From NCBI GenBank assembly GCA_013420905.1, contig JAAXNY010000006.1, positions 2,914,001-2,978,000 of the forward strand: a stretch of 64,000 nt of DNA, given 5' to 3'. Position numbers and translations under genes: made by a program. The DNA is from Collybia mongolica (taxonomy: Eukaryota; Basidiomycota; Agaricomycetes; Agaricales; Clitocybaceae). Below are positions 12,524-24,467 of the stretch, piece after piece; position 1 is the first letter of the stretch, and each line of letters starts with the position of its first letter. Under the pieces are notes generated by a model, which made no database searches, was not told the DNA's origin, and saw only the letters and a list, made by a program, of their open reading frames with translations.

Positions 12524-15500
12524 ATGTCTTCCAACCCTTACACGTACTGGACTACCCTCACTGACGACGACCTCACCGTCGATGTTGTCGAAAAGCTTTT
12601 ATCTTCGATTGAAGACGACCTATGGGTGGCCACTGCATGCGCGGACAGAGTCTTGGACGACGTGAAAGTTCAACAAAGCTTGCTCCATGTTGGGGTTGCG
12701 CGAACGACCACCGCAGTCGAACGAAGTAAGGATGCTGTCGCATTCGTATTAGACAATATGGATGTGTCTTGCAGCAGTGAGCACCAGGCTCTCGAAAGTC
12801 CGAAAGTAGAGGGCCCCTTTAATGATGCTCTCAGCGCTCACTTCCGAGGTGTGCCCGCTGACGCGCAACTATGCTCAATACGCACTGTTCTGCTGGAACG
12901 TCTAGACAGGTTAAACACATATGTGGAAATTTGCAAACAGGCCCCGCGTACACAGAAGGATGAAGAGGAGGCCGAGGTTGAAGAATGGGAAGACGATCCC
13001 TGGGGAGAAGGGGAGGGTGCATCTGGTTCCTCCAAAATAACAAACGAGGCGAACCCTACGATTTCATTGCCAATCACGCTCTCCAGCTTCCTTTCTGATA
13101 AGCTATTGACCTCAGCATGCCTTCTCGCGTCTCTACAATGGTTTAGCGCATTGCGAATCATGTTCCAGCGTCACAGTTCCCTCTCATCATCCCGCCTGAC
13201 TATCATAAGCAACATACCGGAACACGTCCACCCCTTGGACGACGGCGGGATGCTTGATATATTCCCAAATCTAGACACTCCTACGACTACAACTCACTGG
13301 AGATCTGAGAGGGATTGGTCAGAGACAACGGAGGTACAAACCGTGTTGACGAGTATAATCTCAAATCACGTATCCCTATCCGGTGATAGTCGTCCTTTCA
13401 CGGCTGATGAGCTCTCAGCGTGGTATCAGAGTCGAGTGGATGCAGTTCTCTCAGCAACGGGATTCGTTGATACAGCATTGGTAACTATTCAACATGGCGC
13501 ATCTCAGGGTATTCCTGGACTCGACGAACTTGGAGAAGAACTAAGTCTTCTCTCACGTCTTGTCTATGATGCTCCTCAGGGGTTTGATGTTAATGACTGG
13601 ACGCTTGACCGGTGGCGTACCATGGATCCTGCTACAGTTATACGGGCATATCTCACTCATTCCAGTCCAGAGTCATTATCCAAAGATATAACCCGTCTTG
13701 TCATGCCATACCTCTATGTACTTGAAGCACGGGCAGAACGAACAGGCAATCCGGACACCCAACTCCCCACCCGGCTTCTTTACGATTATATACTCTCTGC
13801 ACCATTGGAGATGGCGGCAGCCGTTTTTGAGGCATCGAAGCCCACTTTACCTACGGCCCAACGCCTAATACGTGACGACGAAGATATTGCCCGCTTAGCG
13901 CTGGCATGTTTATACGGCAATGACAGTCTTGATCAGTGGTCAACTATGAGCCGAATTTTTGAATGTCTTCCCGCCTGGGATATCTCCAAGGATGAAGGCA
14001 ATGATGCAGACGCAGTCAACACAACCATCTTATCTCTCGGGGCCTTCGTTACTCCGTCAACTCTCAGACCGCTATGCACATCGACCGACATTCTCCTTTT
14101 TTTTAAGCCCCTTCCAATTGCTTCACTTTCCCAGGCTCTCGACATCCTCGATGTTCATCTAGAATCTGGTGAAATATTATCGCGGTGGAGTGTTCCAGCG
14201 CCTTTACGGTGGTTTCTACAAAGCAATACCGATGTAACTGAACAAAGATCATGGGCAAACAGAATGGCTCGACGTGCTGGGGGTTCTGATGACCAGCTCA
14301 ACGCCCTTGAAGACTGGGAATGGTTGCTGGAAGATATGTTGAAACTATCTGGCACAGGAGACAGTGGTCTCAAAGGCGCTTTCGGGCTTCTGCAACGCGA
14401 AGAGATTATGCGTATATTCTTCAGTGGACTTTTGAGCTCTGGAAGTCAGTATCCTCTCTTGCTCTGCAATTCATATTTTCTCACCTTCTTCAGAGTTTGA
14501 CATTGCACAGGATCTTCTTCGCTCTCCCAAGAGCAAGCTCACCTTGGATTGTATGGAAATCGAGGATATATGCTTATCATGTTCGCGCGAATTTTATGAT
14601 AATGCCAGTTCCGGTAATTACACATTTGGAGATATGAAGTTGGCTTACGACTGGTGAGATCATATCATGAAGTTGATATATCAACCGAAGCTCATGTTTG
14701 TATTATTCTTCTCCAGCTTAGATGTCCCTGGAGTCTCGGAGCGCCTCCTTCAGGAAAAAAGCTTCATTGAAGCAACGTCACGCATATCCTCCTTCAATGT
14801 CACATCAAAGCCAGGGATTCTCATATCGCCCATCGAAATTCGACTCACGAAAGATCGCCTTTCCCTTGTATCTCGCGTCCTTTCGAGCAACGATGATGCT
14901 TATAAGCACACGGAAGTCATTCTAGATCTCGTCCGAAAACTTGGTTTTATGAATGACGTCGTTGCTGAGGTAAAAACACTTGCAATGCTCGCAGACACAG
15001 CCCTACAAGTAGAAGATTTCCAACGAGCATACGAGCTCAGCGAACGAATGAGCGAAGCAGCTATCAAGCTCCGCTCACTTGATCCCTTGGGTGCTGACAA
15101 CCCACAAGCCACAGAAGCAAACGAAGTTTGCTGGGTTGCGTGCTTTCAATTAGGTCGACAAAACGAGTTCGACGACCTCAAAAAGAGGCTTCTACTCTTG
15201 GGTCGTGCGCTCGAACTCTGCCCCCAAGAAAAGCTTCCTGACGTTTTGGGAGCATGGCAGCGATTAGAAAAGGAAAACATGAAAGTACGCGAAGAAAAAC
15301 TAGGTCTTCATCGTGGCGGGTCTGTGGCTTTCTCCCCCCAGAAACGGCCCAGGGCGATATCGAGCAACGTCGCATCTTCTTTGCGGACCCGTCTTCAAAA
15401 CTTCCATATACCCTCTCCACCACTTCTTAGCACTCCAGATGCCGCCGCACTTGCCAGTCGCACCTTCAGGAGTGTGGCTGCAAATTTCCCATTCTCTGTT

Positions 15501-15647
15501 AGCCATTCTCAACCTTCAGAGGCAGACACCAGATCACCTTATTTAGGGGATCAGCGGAGAACAGATGGAGAAGATGTCTCAGCACAAGCTACCCGGGCAT
15601 TCTCAAAAGGAATAGGCTGGCTAATTGGTGCAGACGAGGGTATGTAA
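12524..15647 (+). CDS. SEC39: SEC39 (Dsl1 tethering complex subunit, NBAS-like)
   Basis: Peripheral ER protein of the Dsl1 complex, which tethers Golgi-derived COPI vesicles to the ER; the family keeps a Sec39 domain. Three exons in phase: 12524-14444, 14494-14653 and 14717-15647; predicted 1003 aa. The ATG at 12524 is the first Met before the conserved helical start (IEDDLWVATACADRVLDDV). An acidic linker (DEEEAEVEEWEDDPWGEGEG) follows at about residue 150. The domain continues through ELSAWYQSRVDAVLSATGFV and LDELGEELSLLSRLVYDAPQ, and its end is marked by EDWEWLLEDMLKLS, FDIAQDLLRSPKSKL (exon 2) and IRLTKDRLSLVSRVLSSND (exon 3). The last 120 residues are Ser/Pro-rich and end GIGWLIGADEGM. 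Convergent with the next gene (323 bp apart). Confidence 0.9.
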
Positions 15648-15970
15648 AAGTACACTAGCCATGATGGAGCCATTATCGATGGTATATAACCAAATGGATA
15701 ACGAGAGTGGGGAAGATGAGATCCGTATAGATAGAAACTGTGGTGTGAGCTTCAAAGACAGTGAATGTCGTAAATAGTGTGGTCTCTAAAGTTACTAGCG
15801 AAAGCAGCAACGAGGGTCACTACAACAGGTTAAGCGTCGAGGGATGAATTAATGCTGGTAATAAATAAGGATAAGGGTGAATATGAACAATAAGATAAAT
15901 GAAGAGATAGGATAAACGAGTGAGATGATGGTGTACAACCAGTCCATTGCAAAACATGCCAACCATAGTC
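15648..15970. other. Convergent intergenic region
   Basis: 323 bp between the 3' ends of SEC39 and the 844-aa gene. AT-rich with runs such as aataaataagg that could serve 3'-end formation. No gene recognised. Confidence 0.5.
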
Positions 15971-18575
15971 TCAAGACACGGCGCTTCCAAAGCGAGAAGC
16001 CGTTCCAGTACGTGCTCTCGGCCTGTGCACCACGCTGCCATTTTTGATCCCAACAAGATCGTCAGGACGTTGGCGGCCAACGCCAGTATTGTAAGCTCGT
16101 TTTCCTCTCCCACATATATCACAATAGTCGGCCTGGCTCCCAGATCGAAGTTCTTCAACCTCAGCCTTGAGGTCCTTGACTTCACCTTCCAACTCCCATA
16201 TATGCCGTTGCCATGCCATTTTTGAAGATACAATCTGGTCCTGTAGTGCTTGGATTATCGAACTTTGGTCATCGGAAACAAGTGTCAAATGTGGTGCAGG
16301 CTTATCGCTACCCGAACGGTCTGATCGGGTCGCGGAGTCTGGGGTTATTGGAGAGAAAACGTTATGTGAAGGACTGGGTGTACTGATGTCAGTCTCAAGT
16401 GAGGGCCGTGGGTCTTGTCCCACAATATGATCACCGAACTGGGCACTAAACGTTGTCGAAACAGGTCTCAATTTCAGCGCTGGGAATTCCGTGACGTTGG
16501 CTGGTGCACTCTGCGGAGTTGAGTCATTCAACCAGGGCTTCTCAGGATGATAATTTGGTAATGTGCGGGTCTGAAAAGATAAATCCCCTGCTACTGAGAG
16601 AGGACCACGGTCTGGCTGATCTTGAGTGACAGTATTGATAGAAAGTGGAGGGAAGACCCGTTTTGAACCAGATAAGGGTTTGGAAAAGGCTGAAGTATGT
16701 GCCACAGAAGAAATCTCGGTTCGCGTCTCTGAAGTCTCTATGAATGCAGGGGCTAGTTCAGGGACGGGAATGCGATAAGTCGTATACTTTGTATTCTTCT
16801 GCGCGGCTTGCTGTGCGTTATAAGCAGCAAATCCATCAGACAGTGAAGGTACTGGTGGAGGTAAGGTCTTTTCCTCCTTCTCGTATGCACGCGCGCTGTT
16901 GAAAAGACGCATGAACCCGCTTTTCTTATGTTTCAAGGTTTTCCCGGGTAGCCCCCCAATTTGAGTGGCCCCTACGTCTGAGTCGGACTTCTCTAACCTC
17001 GGCTGTCCACCCCCGCCAACGATATTTTGTATCGCATGCTTAGCCTTCGCGCCAGCACTTATCGAACGCGCCCGACCCCTTGATGTGATAGAATTTGGAT
17101 TGTTGTCGGAATGTTCTAAGTTCCTTTCCATGTCCTTTTCTAGGTCTGGAAAGTCGACCGCAAAAGATGGCTGAGGAGGGCGAGATATTTCCGGATTCAC
17201 TGCTGCATTCCGTAGTCGTTGGGCGCGTGCCTCCTCTAAAGATATCAAAGCAAAGGTTGGTGAGGTGACCCTGTCATTCCATCCTGGAAGATTCGTGGCG
17301 ACTTGAGAGGGAGCAAGAGAACGATGATCTTCGCTGAGTTGTGCAGGTTCAGGATGCGAAGTGCCACTGAACCCGATGATAGGTGACGAAATCTCCTTGC
17401 CATGGAGAGTTGATATTCGATCTCTGTGGCCAATACTATCTGGACCTAGCGTGGACTTTGTCCCGGTTCTTGAGATAGAACCAGCGATGATCGAATCTGT
17501 GACTGTGGTGATGGAGTCACTGCGAGTAATGTTATGATGTTGCTGGTGAGGGATATCTTTGGCATAAGATACGGCGAGGTCAGGGTTTGCGTAAGGATGT
17601 ACATCTTCGTCAGAATATGATGTTCGGCTACGAGCAGCGGAGTTCCCGTAATGCTGGAAAGTGTTGGTATTTGAAGCTTCCTGCCTATGCTTAGGCGATG
17701 TCGTATATAAATGAGTGTGAGCAGGTGAACGACCACCTGTGGGAGAAGAAATTGGCGAGGGAGGTAAGGAAGATTTGGGAGATTCCGGGCGGGCGCGGCC
17801 TAGAGAGAATTTTCCACGGGAGGATTTCTGGCCAGAAGATAGCGTGGGCCCCAAGGCAGAAGTTGATAAGCTTTCTTGAGCCAATGCGCTTTTAAATGAG
17901 ATAGACCATGTCAATTTAGTATCATGCAAAAAAAAAAAAAAAGCAGTCGACGTACTACAAAGCACCTCGTGGATAGGAAACCTGCGACGATGTTGTTTCA
18001 AAAGACTTCTTTGACCAGACCTGAGAACGGGCCGACTCTCCACTGGGCCTACTGATGCTCGTCCTTGGACTAGAGAAACCGAAACCTTTCTTAGGAAGAA
18101 GGGTACCATACTCGGGCTCGTCCTCTTCTTGAAGAGCTTCGTCGTCAAGTTCCCAAGGTGCGCGGGAGTGGAAACGCATCTTGGGCCCCAACAAACTCAT
18201 CCTAGGCAAGGGCTCGTCATCGTTATCGTCTACGGTTTGTTGTTGGTCATCGTCATAAGCATCAGATAACGATATAGAAGAGCGTGAATCGTCGAGGTCC
18301 AAGATGCTCGCGGCGGGGTCATTTAAACGATCGCGGATTGTTTGGACACCAAGACTGGGGCTGTTGCGCGAGTTGTATTGGGATTCTGCAGGCGTGGAAC
18401 GAAGCTCGCTGTCTAGAGGGCGTGGCGAGAAGTAAGGACGACTATAGACAGAGGGAGTGTCGGAAAGGTCGGAGATGGCGGAAAAACGACCTGCACGGGT
18501 AGTGCGCTGGTCGAGTAGGAGTCTCAAGTGGTCATCATCATGAGAGTCCGAGGGAGAATTAATGGAGCTCAACAT
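15971..18575 (-). CDS. Uncharacterised low-complexity protein with C-terminal coiled coil and CxxC
   Basis: Not recognised. Two exons, 18575-17959 and 17888-15971, joined in phase through a GTAGTA donor and a 15-nt T-run in the intron; predicted 844 aa. The N-terminal third is acidic and Ser-rich (DAYDDDQQQTVDDNDDEPLP at about residue 105-125). The middle is disordered Ser/Pro/Thr with two more ordered basic patches (ALISLEEARAQRLRNAAV; KHKKSGFMRLFNSARAYEKE). At about residue 770 a short coiled coil (WQRHIWELEGEVKDLKAEVE) is followed directly by DYCDICGRGKRAYN, which has a single CxxC. The combination of a disordered body with a terminal coil and CxxC suggests a scaffold or adaptor, perhaps dimeric, but no function is claimed. 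It shares a 213-bp promoter region with CGR1 and starts at a clear ATG. Confidence 0.8.
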
Positions 18576-18788
18576 GTCGGCGGAGGGGAAGGGAAGGAAT
18601 AGAGAGGGTTGGGATCAGACTCTCTCCTCACGCAATTCGGTCTAAGCTTTCCATAAATCTGACATTCAGCAAACATGTGCAACCTTCTTCTTCCATACTT
18701 CCCATCTCGCTACCGGTTTAATCTACAACAGGGGCAACTCTAGGCAGTTTCTGCCACTCTAATGTACATTAACAGTACAACGTCAACG
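18576..18788. promoter_or_regulatory. Divergent promoter region, 844-aa gene / CGR1
   Basis: 213 bp between divergent ATGs (18575 minus, 18789 plus). Pyrimidine-rich stretches lie on the side of the minus-strand gene. No defined motif. Confidence 0.5.
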
Positions 18789-19306
18789 ATGGATGTCACC
18801 AATTCCATTCCCTTGGCCACTTCCTCCAATGGACGGCAATCCGGAAAATCTTGGAAAGTACAGAAGACGGCGATTGTGTAAGAATATTGAAATACTCCTC
18901 CCATCTTTTTACCAGACGTTGACTGAGTCGTTTCAAGTCGGACACACCTTCAACGAGGTGTAAAAACAAAGAGCTGGCAGGATCGCGTCCAAAGGACCAA
19001 GAAAGCCTTGTCTATAAAAAAACTTGAAACTGAACTGAAGGAAGAAAAACAGGCTGATTTCCAAAGGTAGAGTCCTTCTCTTTCTTCCACCACCCATGGC
19101 TATATGTTACTCAAGGCGGAGAGAAATTACAATGGAACGGAAAAAAGCAGCCGAAGAAAGACTGCGGTTAGAGGAGGCAAAAGCTAAAGTATGTGCCTTC
19201 TTATCTCGGGTCCAACGAAAAAAACCTCCCTTCTTGTTAGATGGGAGCTAGGAAAGCCGCACGGCTCCGCCGCAAAGCGGGGCGAAGCAAAAAGATCAAT
19301 GGTTGA
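18789..19306 (+). CDS. CGR1: rRNA-processing protein CGR1
   Basis: Small, strongly basic nucleolar protein needed for 60S maturation. Four exons, too fragmented to be visible as one frame: 18789-18877, 18938-19066, 19116-19188 and 19241-19306; predicted 118 aa, a usual length for the family. Exon 1 gives GKSWKVQKTA; exon 2 gives GVKTKSWQDRVQRTKKAL and a charged coil ETELKEEKQADFQR; exon 3 gives EITMERKKAAEERLRLEEAK; exon 4 ends MGARKAARLRRKAGRSKKIN-G. The Lys/Arg/Glu coil and basic tail are the family signature. The acceptor of exon 2 (TTTCAAG) was chosen over an earlier ACCAG because only it keeps the family frame. The 3' end lies 90 bp from the convergent VPS18 end. Confidence 0.93.
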
Positions 19307-19396
19307 ATATAGTTCTTTGTCAACTCAATACCTTTATTAAGCCCCGAAACAAGTCAAGTAAGGACCGGAAATACAATAGACTCGCTCCAAAAACCG

Positions 19397-22300
19397 CTAT
19401 AACGCCCAAGTTATATCAACTTCTCCCTCCTTCACAAAGGGTTTGTCAAGTCCAACTACAACACTCTCGCACAAAGGGCAGCTGCTGGTTAACACATCCT
19501 CGAGTTCCGCTCTCAACTTTTCAGTTTTCTTCTCATCCACGCTAATTCCCGGTTTTCTATGACCCCCTACACTTGGTATCCACGCAGGGGCAGAAACAAC
19601 AGCAGCCAACGCATCTGGTATTATTAAATCTCTTAACCGGTCTCCAGCTGAGATGATATTCCGGCCAAGTAGATTTGCTGCACGGGCACCATTCTGCAGT
19701 GGGTTGCCAATGTTGCCGAAGTTTGCCGAAAGAAGAGGTCGAGAAGCAGCTGCTTGTTGTGCTTGGGCAGTGGTAATAACAGGCAAGGGCTTTCCTATGT
19801 CAGCTCCATTCAGGGCCGCGACGCCTACGCCCTTCGTTGATGAGCTTTTTACTAACTCGCTCTGAAGAGCGACTATTTTGCGTAGAGCATGAGGAGGGAG
19901 ATACTCCTTGGCCTACATAATGATTTACTGATTAGTGGGTCATATTTAAAACTATATCAAGACCTACCAATCCAATTAGGCAGTCCGCATGAAAGGAATG
20001 CCGACATGGGAAGACGTAAAACTGTCTTGTTACGAGTAAATGAGAACAGACAGAGCATGGCTCTGCTGAATCAATAGTAACAAAACGGTTCTTCAAAGCA
20101 ATAATGTCTTGTTTGATGGACTCCGCAGTTTGTGTTGCGTCATCCATTTCGCTTTTGAGCGCGTCTATGTGAGATGAATATCCCTCGAGGGCATGGGCAA
20201 TCTCTTCCTTGAAATCGTCGATGACAACAAAATCTGGGAAAAAAGGGAGGATATCCTCGATCTTGAGCAGATCAGTATTTTCAAGGAAACGCATAGCTCT
20301 GTTGGCCATGTGTTGGTAGACCGCATAAAACTACTGCGAGAAACTTACGTCTTGATGTCTTGCTTGTCTTGCACAACGTAACGAGCGATTTTTAACCATA
20401 GCTTCTTGCGCAGTGGCGGGTCATCTTCAGGCATGTCGGCATTGACCTTCGCCAACTCTAGATCACCCTTTTCGAGAGCTAGATCCACACTATTTTCCCA
20501 GAGACCCATCTTGGAATATATATGTACACAGGGTTGTGTTCGGCCAGTATTTTTGCAGAGCCGCAATGCGTAATCGAGATCATAGTAAGGTTTCCCTGTG
20601 ATTGGGTGCAGTGGGGCAGTTGTGAGGAATCGCAGAAGAGCAGCATCGTCTTCCTGTGGTTTGTAGTACGGAGATGACGTTGGGGACACGTAGAAGGTGA
20701 TAAGTAAGTTGTGTATCGTTGGCGATGTGTTCGACTGATCGAAAATAACATGATTCAGATAGCGGATGGCATGGTTCGGGGATAGTGGGTCATGGATAGT
20801 GTGTTGGAATTGAAGGATGGCGGGGATGAGGAGCAACGGATTAAGTGACGGCTGTCGAAGCCACGAGTCCACAGTTTCTCTGGCAGCTTGCCGCATAAGC
20901 ACAGGTCCGAACCGGTAATATAAACCCAAATCGGTCTAAGATGTGGAATGGAAGTGAGTCATGTTGAAACAAGTGTGAACAGGGTGCACATACTTGACGA
21001 CTTATGGATTCAATCGCCTTCAGCCATTGTTCTTCGACAATCCAATGCTCAATGACCCGTTCAAATTCGCCAATCGTAGTTGCGTAATAGAGATACATAT
21101 CTGTCCTCCCGTGCGCCTGTATGAGATCGTAAATGGTACGGTGATCCAAATCATTCTATTTCACAGGCCATTAGTGCCTGTCATTCACATCGGGAACCCT
21201 AACCCACCTTGTACGTATCGAAGAACTGTCGGAGGTCATCTTCCAGGATAGTGCGTTCGGTTTCAAGGTTGTCAACATCACTTGACACAGACTCTGAAGC
21301 GACGACATCATCCAATTCGTTGCATTTGCTGAGGTAGAACTCCACCAGCCAAGTCGCTAACATCATGCGTTGTGTAGCATCCTGAGTCGGATCGTCAGTA
21401 TTGACAGAATAAAGGGAGGGGGCAGATGACGCACAACTTTTCTTGTTCGCTCAAGTCTCGTAATCAGATATGATCTTAATGAATCACGTTCCCCAGCATC
21501 TAAAAATTTCAGTGCAACCTCTTCAAACGTGACAGAACATTGCGCGTAGCACTGAGCAGCCTGGAAAAACCTTCCTTCGTTGAAATATGCGTTAGCCTGA
21601 GCAGCAAGTACATGATCTCGCTGTCCCGCTGTCTTGGAGACTGTTGGTAAGGAGTTCTGAACGGCAGTAGTATTGACCTGACCTTGGCATATCTGAGCGC
21701 TACCTCGTATTCTCCTTTTTCGAGGTAAATTCTCCAAACATCGCGATCTTCATTGCCCACCACCAGTTCGAATAACGACTGGTCAGTATAAACCCAGTAC
21801 GTTTTCCGAACAGGATCTGCAGCAAAGCCTCGGACTTCCTCAGAGGGTTTCTGTAGCATCGCCTGTCAATTAAACAGGTGTCATCATGAAAGCCTGACCA
21901 ACCATAGGAAGAGTTTCTTCATAAGTGAGTTTGTCATCAAGATTACACACTCCTGCTATTCGGTCCTTGTACAATAATATGAAGTGGAATTCAGTCAAAG
22001 CTATGGATAACGGTATTTCTGGAATATCGCCTGTGGTGGATGTGGGATATGGTAAGAGCTGAGCGGCATCAATGTAATCTTCGTTAACGGATGCGAAATT
22101 GAGAATCCCATGATATATGCCGGGCCCTTGATGGTATGAGCTAGTGACCCTTATCATGCTTAAACGAACTGACCTGTCATCCACACCATGCCTTTAGGTA
22201 GAGAAAGAGCCTGGTCCGAATTGGGAGTGAAGAATTGCAGCTCTGAATGTTGCAAATCGCCAGGCAATTCTAGTATTTCTAAGGTATTTAGCCAAACGAT

Positions 22301-23264
22301 TAGCTTCGAGACTTGTAGAACAATGGAGACACACACTTGGAGCTACCTCACGATAGCTACCGAAAAGCCCTGCAAAGACACGACCGCCGTCTTCAGACTT
22401 TCTTTCTGGAGTACCAACAAACTGGTATATTCGTGATGGAGTCGTAACAATGATAAGGGCTTTTCTCTGGTCAGAGAGCGGGAAAAAATCAAACTTTATT
22501 CCTGTTATTGGATGTCTTTCCGGGAGTGAGAACACGGATTGCAGATACCGCTCGTGGGATTTGAAGAAATCCTCCTCAGCATCAAGAAGTGCTTCGTATA
22601 TTGTTCCATTCCGTGCTCCAATAAGAATTTCCCGGGTGGATGTCGCATGGGATGTAGAAAGTAAGGCAGCTTTATTCCATGCTATGCTCTCGATGACCAT
22701 TTTGAAACCCTTAAGCTGACGTGGTTTCTTCCACGACCTGAAAAGATACCAGTTCTCTCCCTGAGACGACGTTATTATGATGTGACGCCCTGAAGGGTCC
22801 ATAAAGAGCTTATGGATTGTCATATCCGCGACCTTTCTGGGAATTGGAATTTTCATGACTTGGTCAGAGTGGGATAGCTCTATGAGGACGATCACATTCG
22901 ACGATAACCCCATGGCGAGCATATCTGAGCATACTGCAAGTGAGACAAGAGGTGCAGGGAACATGTATTGAACACGTCCGAGGTCGAATATGGGTGCACT
23001 GGTCACACCCGAGTTAGGACCTCCGCCCTAAAATACAGTGAGCCGCATAACAAGAAAGGCCAAGCTCGGGATTACCACATTGATATCCTCACGTTCTTCC
23101 AGAGAGCCTCCTGGGTCGTGTGGTGAGGGTTCAAACCCCTCGTATTGCAACTGGGGTAACTGATGGGTTGCAGGCCCTAGACCAGACACGCTAGTAGTAT
23201 GTTCAACATCTGCGGGGGGATCGAAGGTAATGTCTATTTCACTGGAACAAGAGAGAGTTGTCAT
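19397..23264 (-). CDS. VPS18: VPS18 / PEP3 (HOPS and CORVET core subunit)
   Basis: Core subunit of the HOPS and CORVET tethers that drive endosome and vacuole fusion. Eleven exons, all in phase: 23264-23076, 23027-22337, 22278-22174, 22126-21903, 21862-21683, 21632-21438, 21381-21208, 21155-20994, 20935-20349, 20298-19968 and 19912-19397; predicted 1117 aa. The N-terminal half is the beta-propeller (FDLGRVQYMFPAPLVSLAV, MKIPIPRKVADMTIHKLFMD, GPGIYHG); then come the Pep3/Vps18 region (GERDSLRSYLITRLERTRK) and the clathrin-repeat-like helices (HGRTDMYLYYATTIGEFERV, DLEHAD-type helices near ELAKVNADMPEDD). The C-terminus holds the RING-H2: CSVC, CRHSFHADCL and, after the last intron, CPLC. The intron falls inside the long RING loop. 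The decayed transposon region begins about 550 bp upstream of the start. Confidence 0.95.
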
Positions 23265-23833
23265 AAAGTCTCACATTCGTCAAACATGACAATAAACTAC
23301 AGGCCGTATAGGTGGAATGTTAGGGGGGAAAGCGTACAGAAGTCGTGCCAGTTGAAATACTCTGCCGGAGTAATGGGGGGCAATGATTACCGACTCCGCG
23401 TGCATAATAAATATAATAAAATCAAACAAATAACAATATTTTTGTGACCCACTGATATTTCATGCTTTTGGGAGTACATACTCACAAGATAAATCATGTT
23501 TAGCTAGTGAAAACTAAAGGGAAGTATATGTAAAGATTTCCCATCTTGTTTTGAACTCGATAGGGCACTGCAGTAATAATATTTTAAAATTTTTCCATGA
23601 GGGTATAGTTTTGAGCTGAGTTTTAAACAATGTTGTTTCCATATTCGGCTCACATCTGATTAGATTTAGCGTTAAGTTTAGTGACTTGATGTGCCTCGGC
23701 TATCTACAATGTGTATCTTTTTCTTTTTTTTTTTTTTTTTTTTGATTCATATAATAATATTAAGTGCATGTGGGTTTGACCCAGCTACATGCGGGCATAA
23801 ACACCTATTACCACTAAGTAATCTGTAATGGGC
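23265..23833. other. VPS18 upstream region with long T tract
   Basis: About 570 bp. Holds the VPS18 promoter. A near-perfect run of about 22 T at 23723-23744 could be the tail of an old minus-strand retroposon insertion, but nothing else of such an element can be read. CpG frequency falls sharply across this stretch. Confidence 0.45.
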
Positions 23834-23840
23834 CATCAGG
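23834..23840. repeat. Target-site duplication, left, of Plavaka-like element
   Basis: CATCAGG directly abuts the left terminal inverted repeat and recurs at 29636-29642 directly after the right one. Confidence 0.75.
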
Positions 23841-24467
23841 CCCAGTGAAAAGCTGGTTGAGCCAGAGTGAGCTGGACAGAGCCAAACAGGACCCATCGAG
23901 CCGAAATGGGTGATATTGACAACTTCCACTCAACATAATCTGAATGACAACTTCCTCAATGTCATCATCGTAACTTATATCTGACATGTAAATTAGCTGG
24001 TACAATCCAGGCTTCTCCTTGCCTTGTTCCACTAAACATCTTGGTCTGTTCCCCACACCCATGGCATGCTCAAAAGGTGTCAAGAGTTATTTTTGTGACT
24101 GTCCCTGATATTGCAAAACTTTACAAGAAGTTACTCCGTCGACTTACTATAGACATGCTACTATCATGCATTGCAACACTACTGACCAGTACCCGGCCAT
24201 AGGAGCTACACAAGAACCACGGGGGTTGAATTGAGCACCCACAACACATGCAGGAGAGCATTCTGTGGATGACAAACTGCTTCCTGAGCAACCAGATGAC
24301 TGTCTATGGCTTCCGCAATTGTTTGAAGGTAGTAATGCTGAACTAGGTGGTCCAAACCCAGCCAGTACCACGGTGGGGTGTATTTTCTCATCATGATACC
24401 AGAACTCAACATTTATTGAACCTAGAATCAACATGATCCGCATATAGTTCCTCTCTGGTCTCAACCA

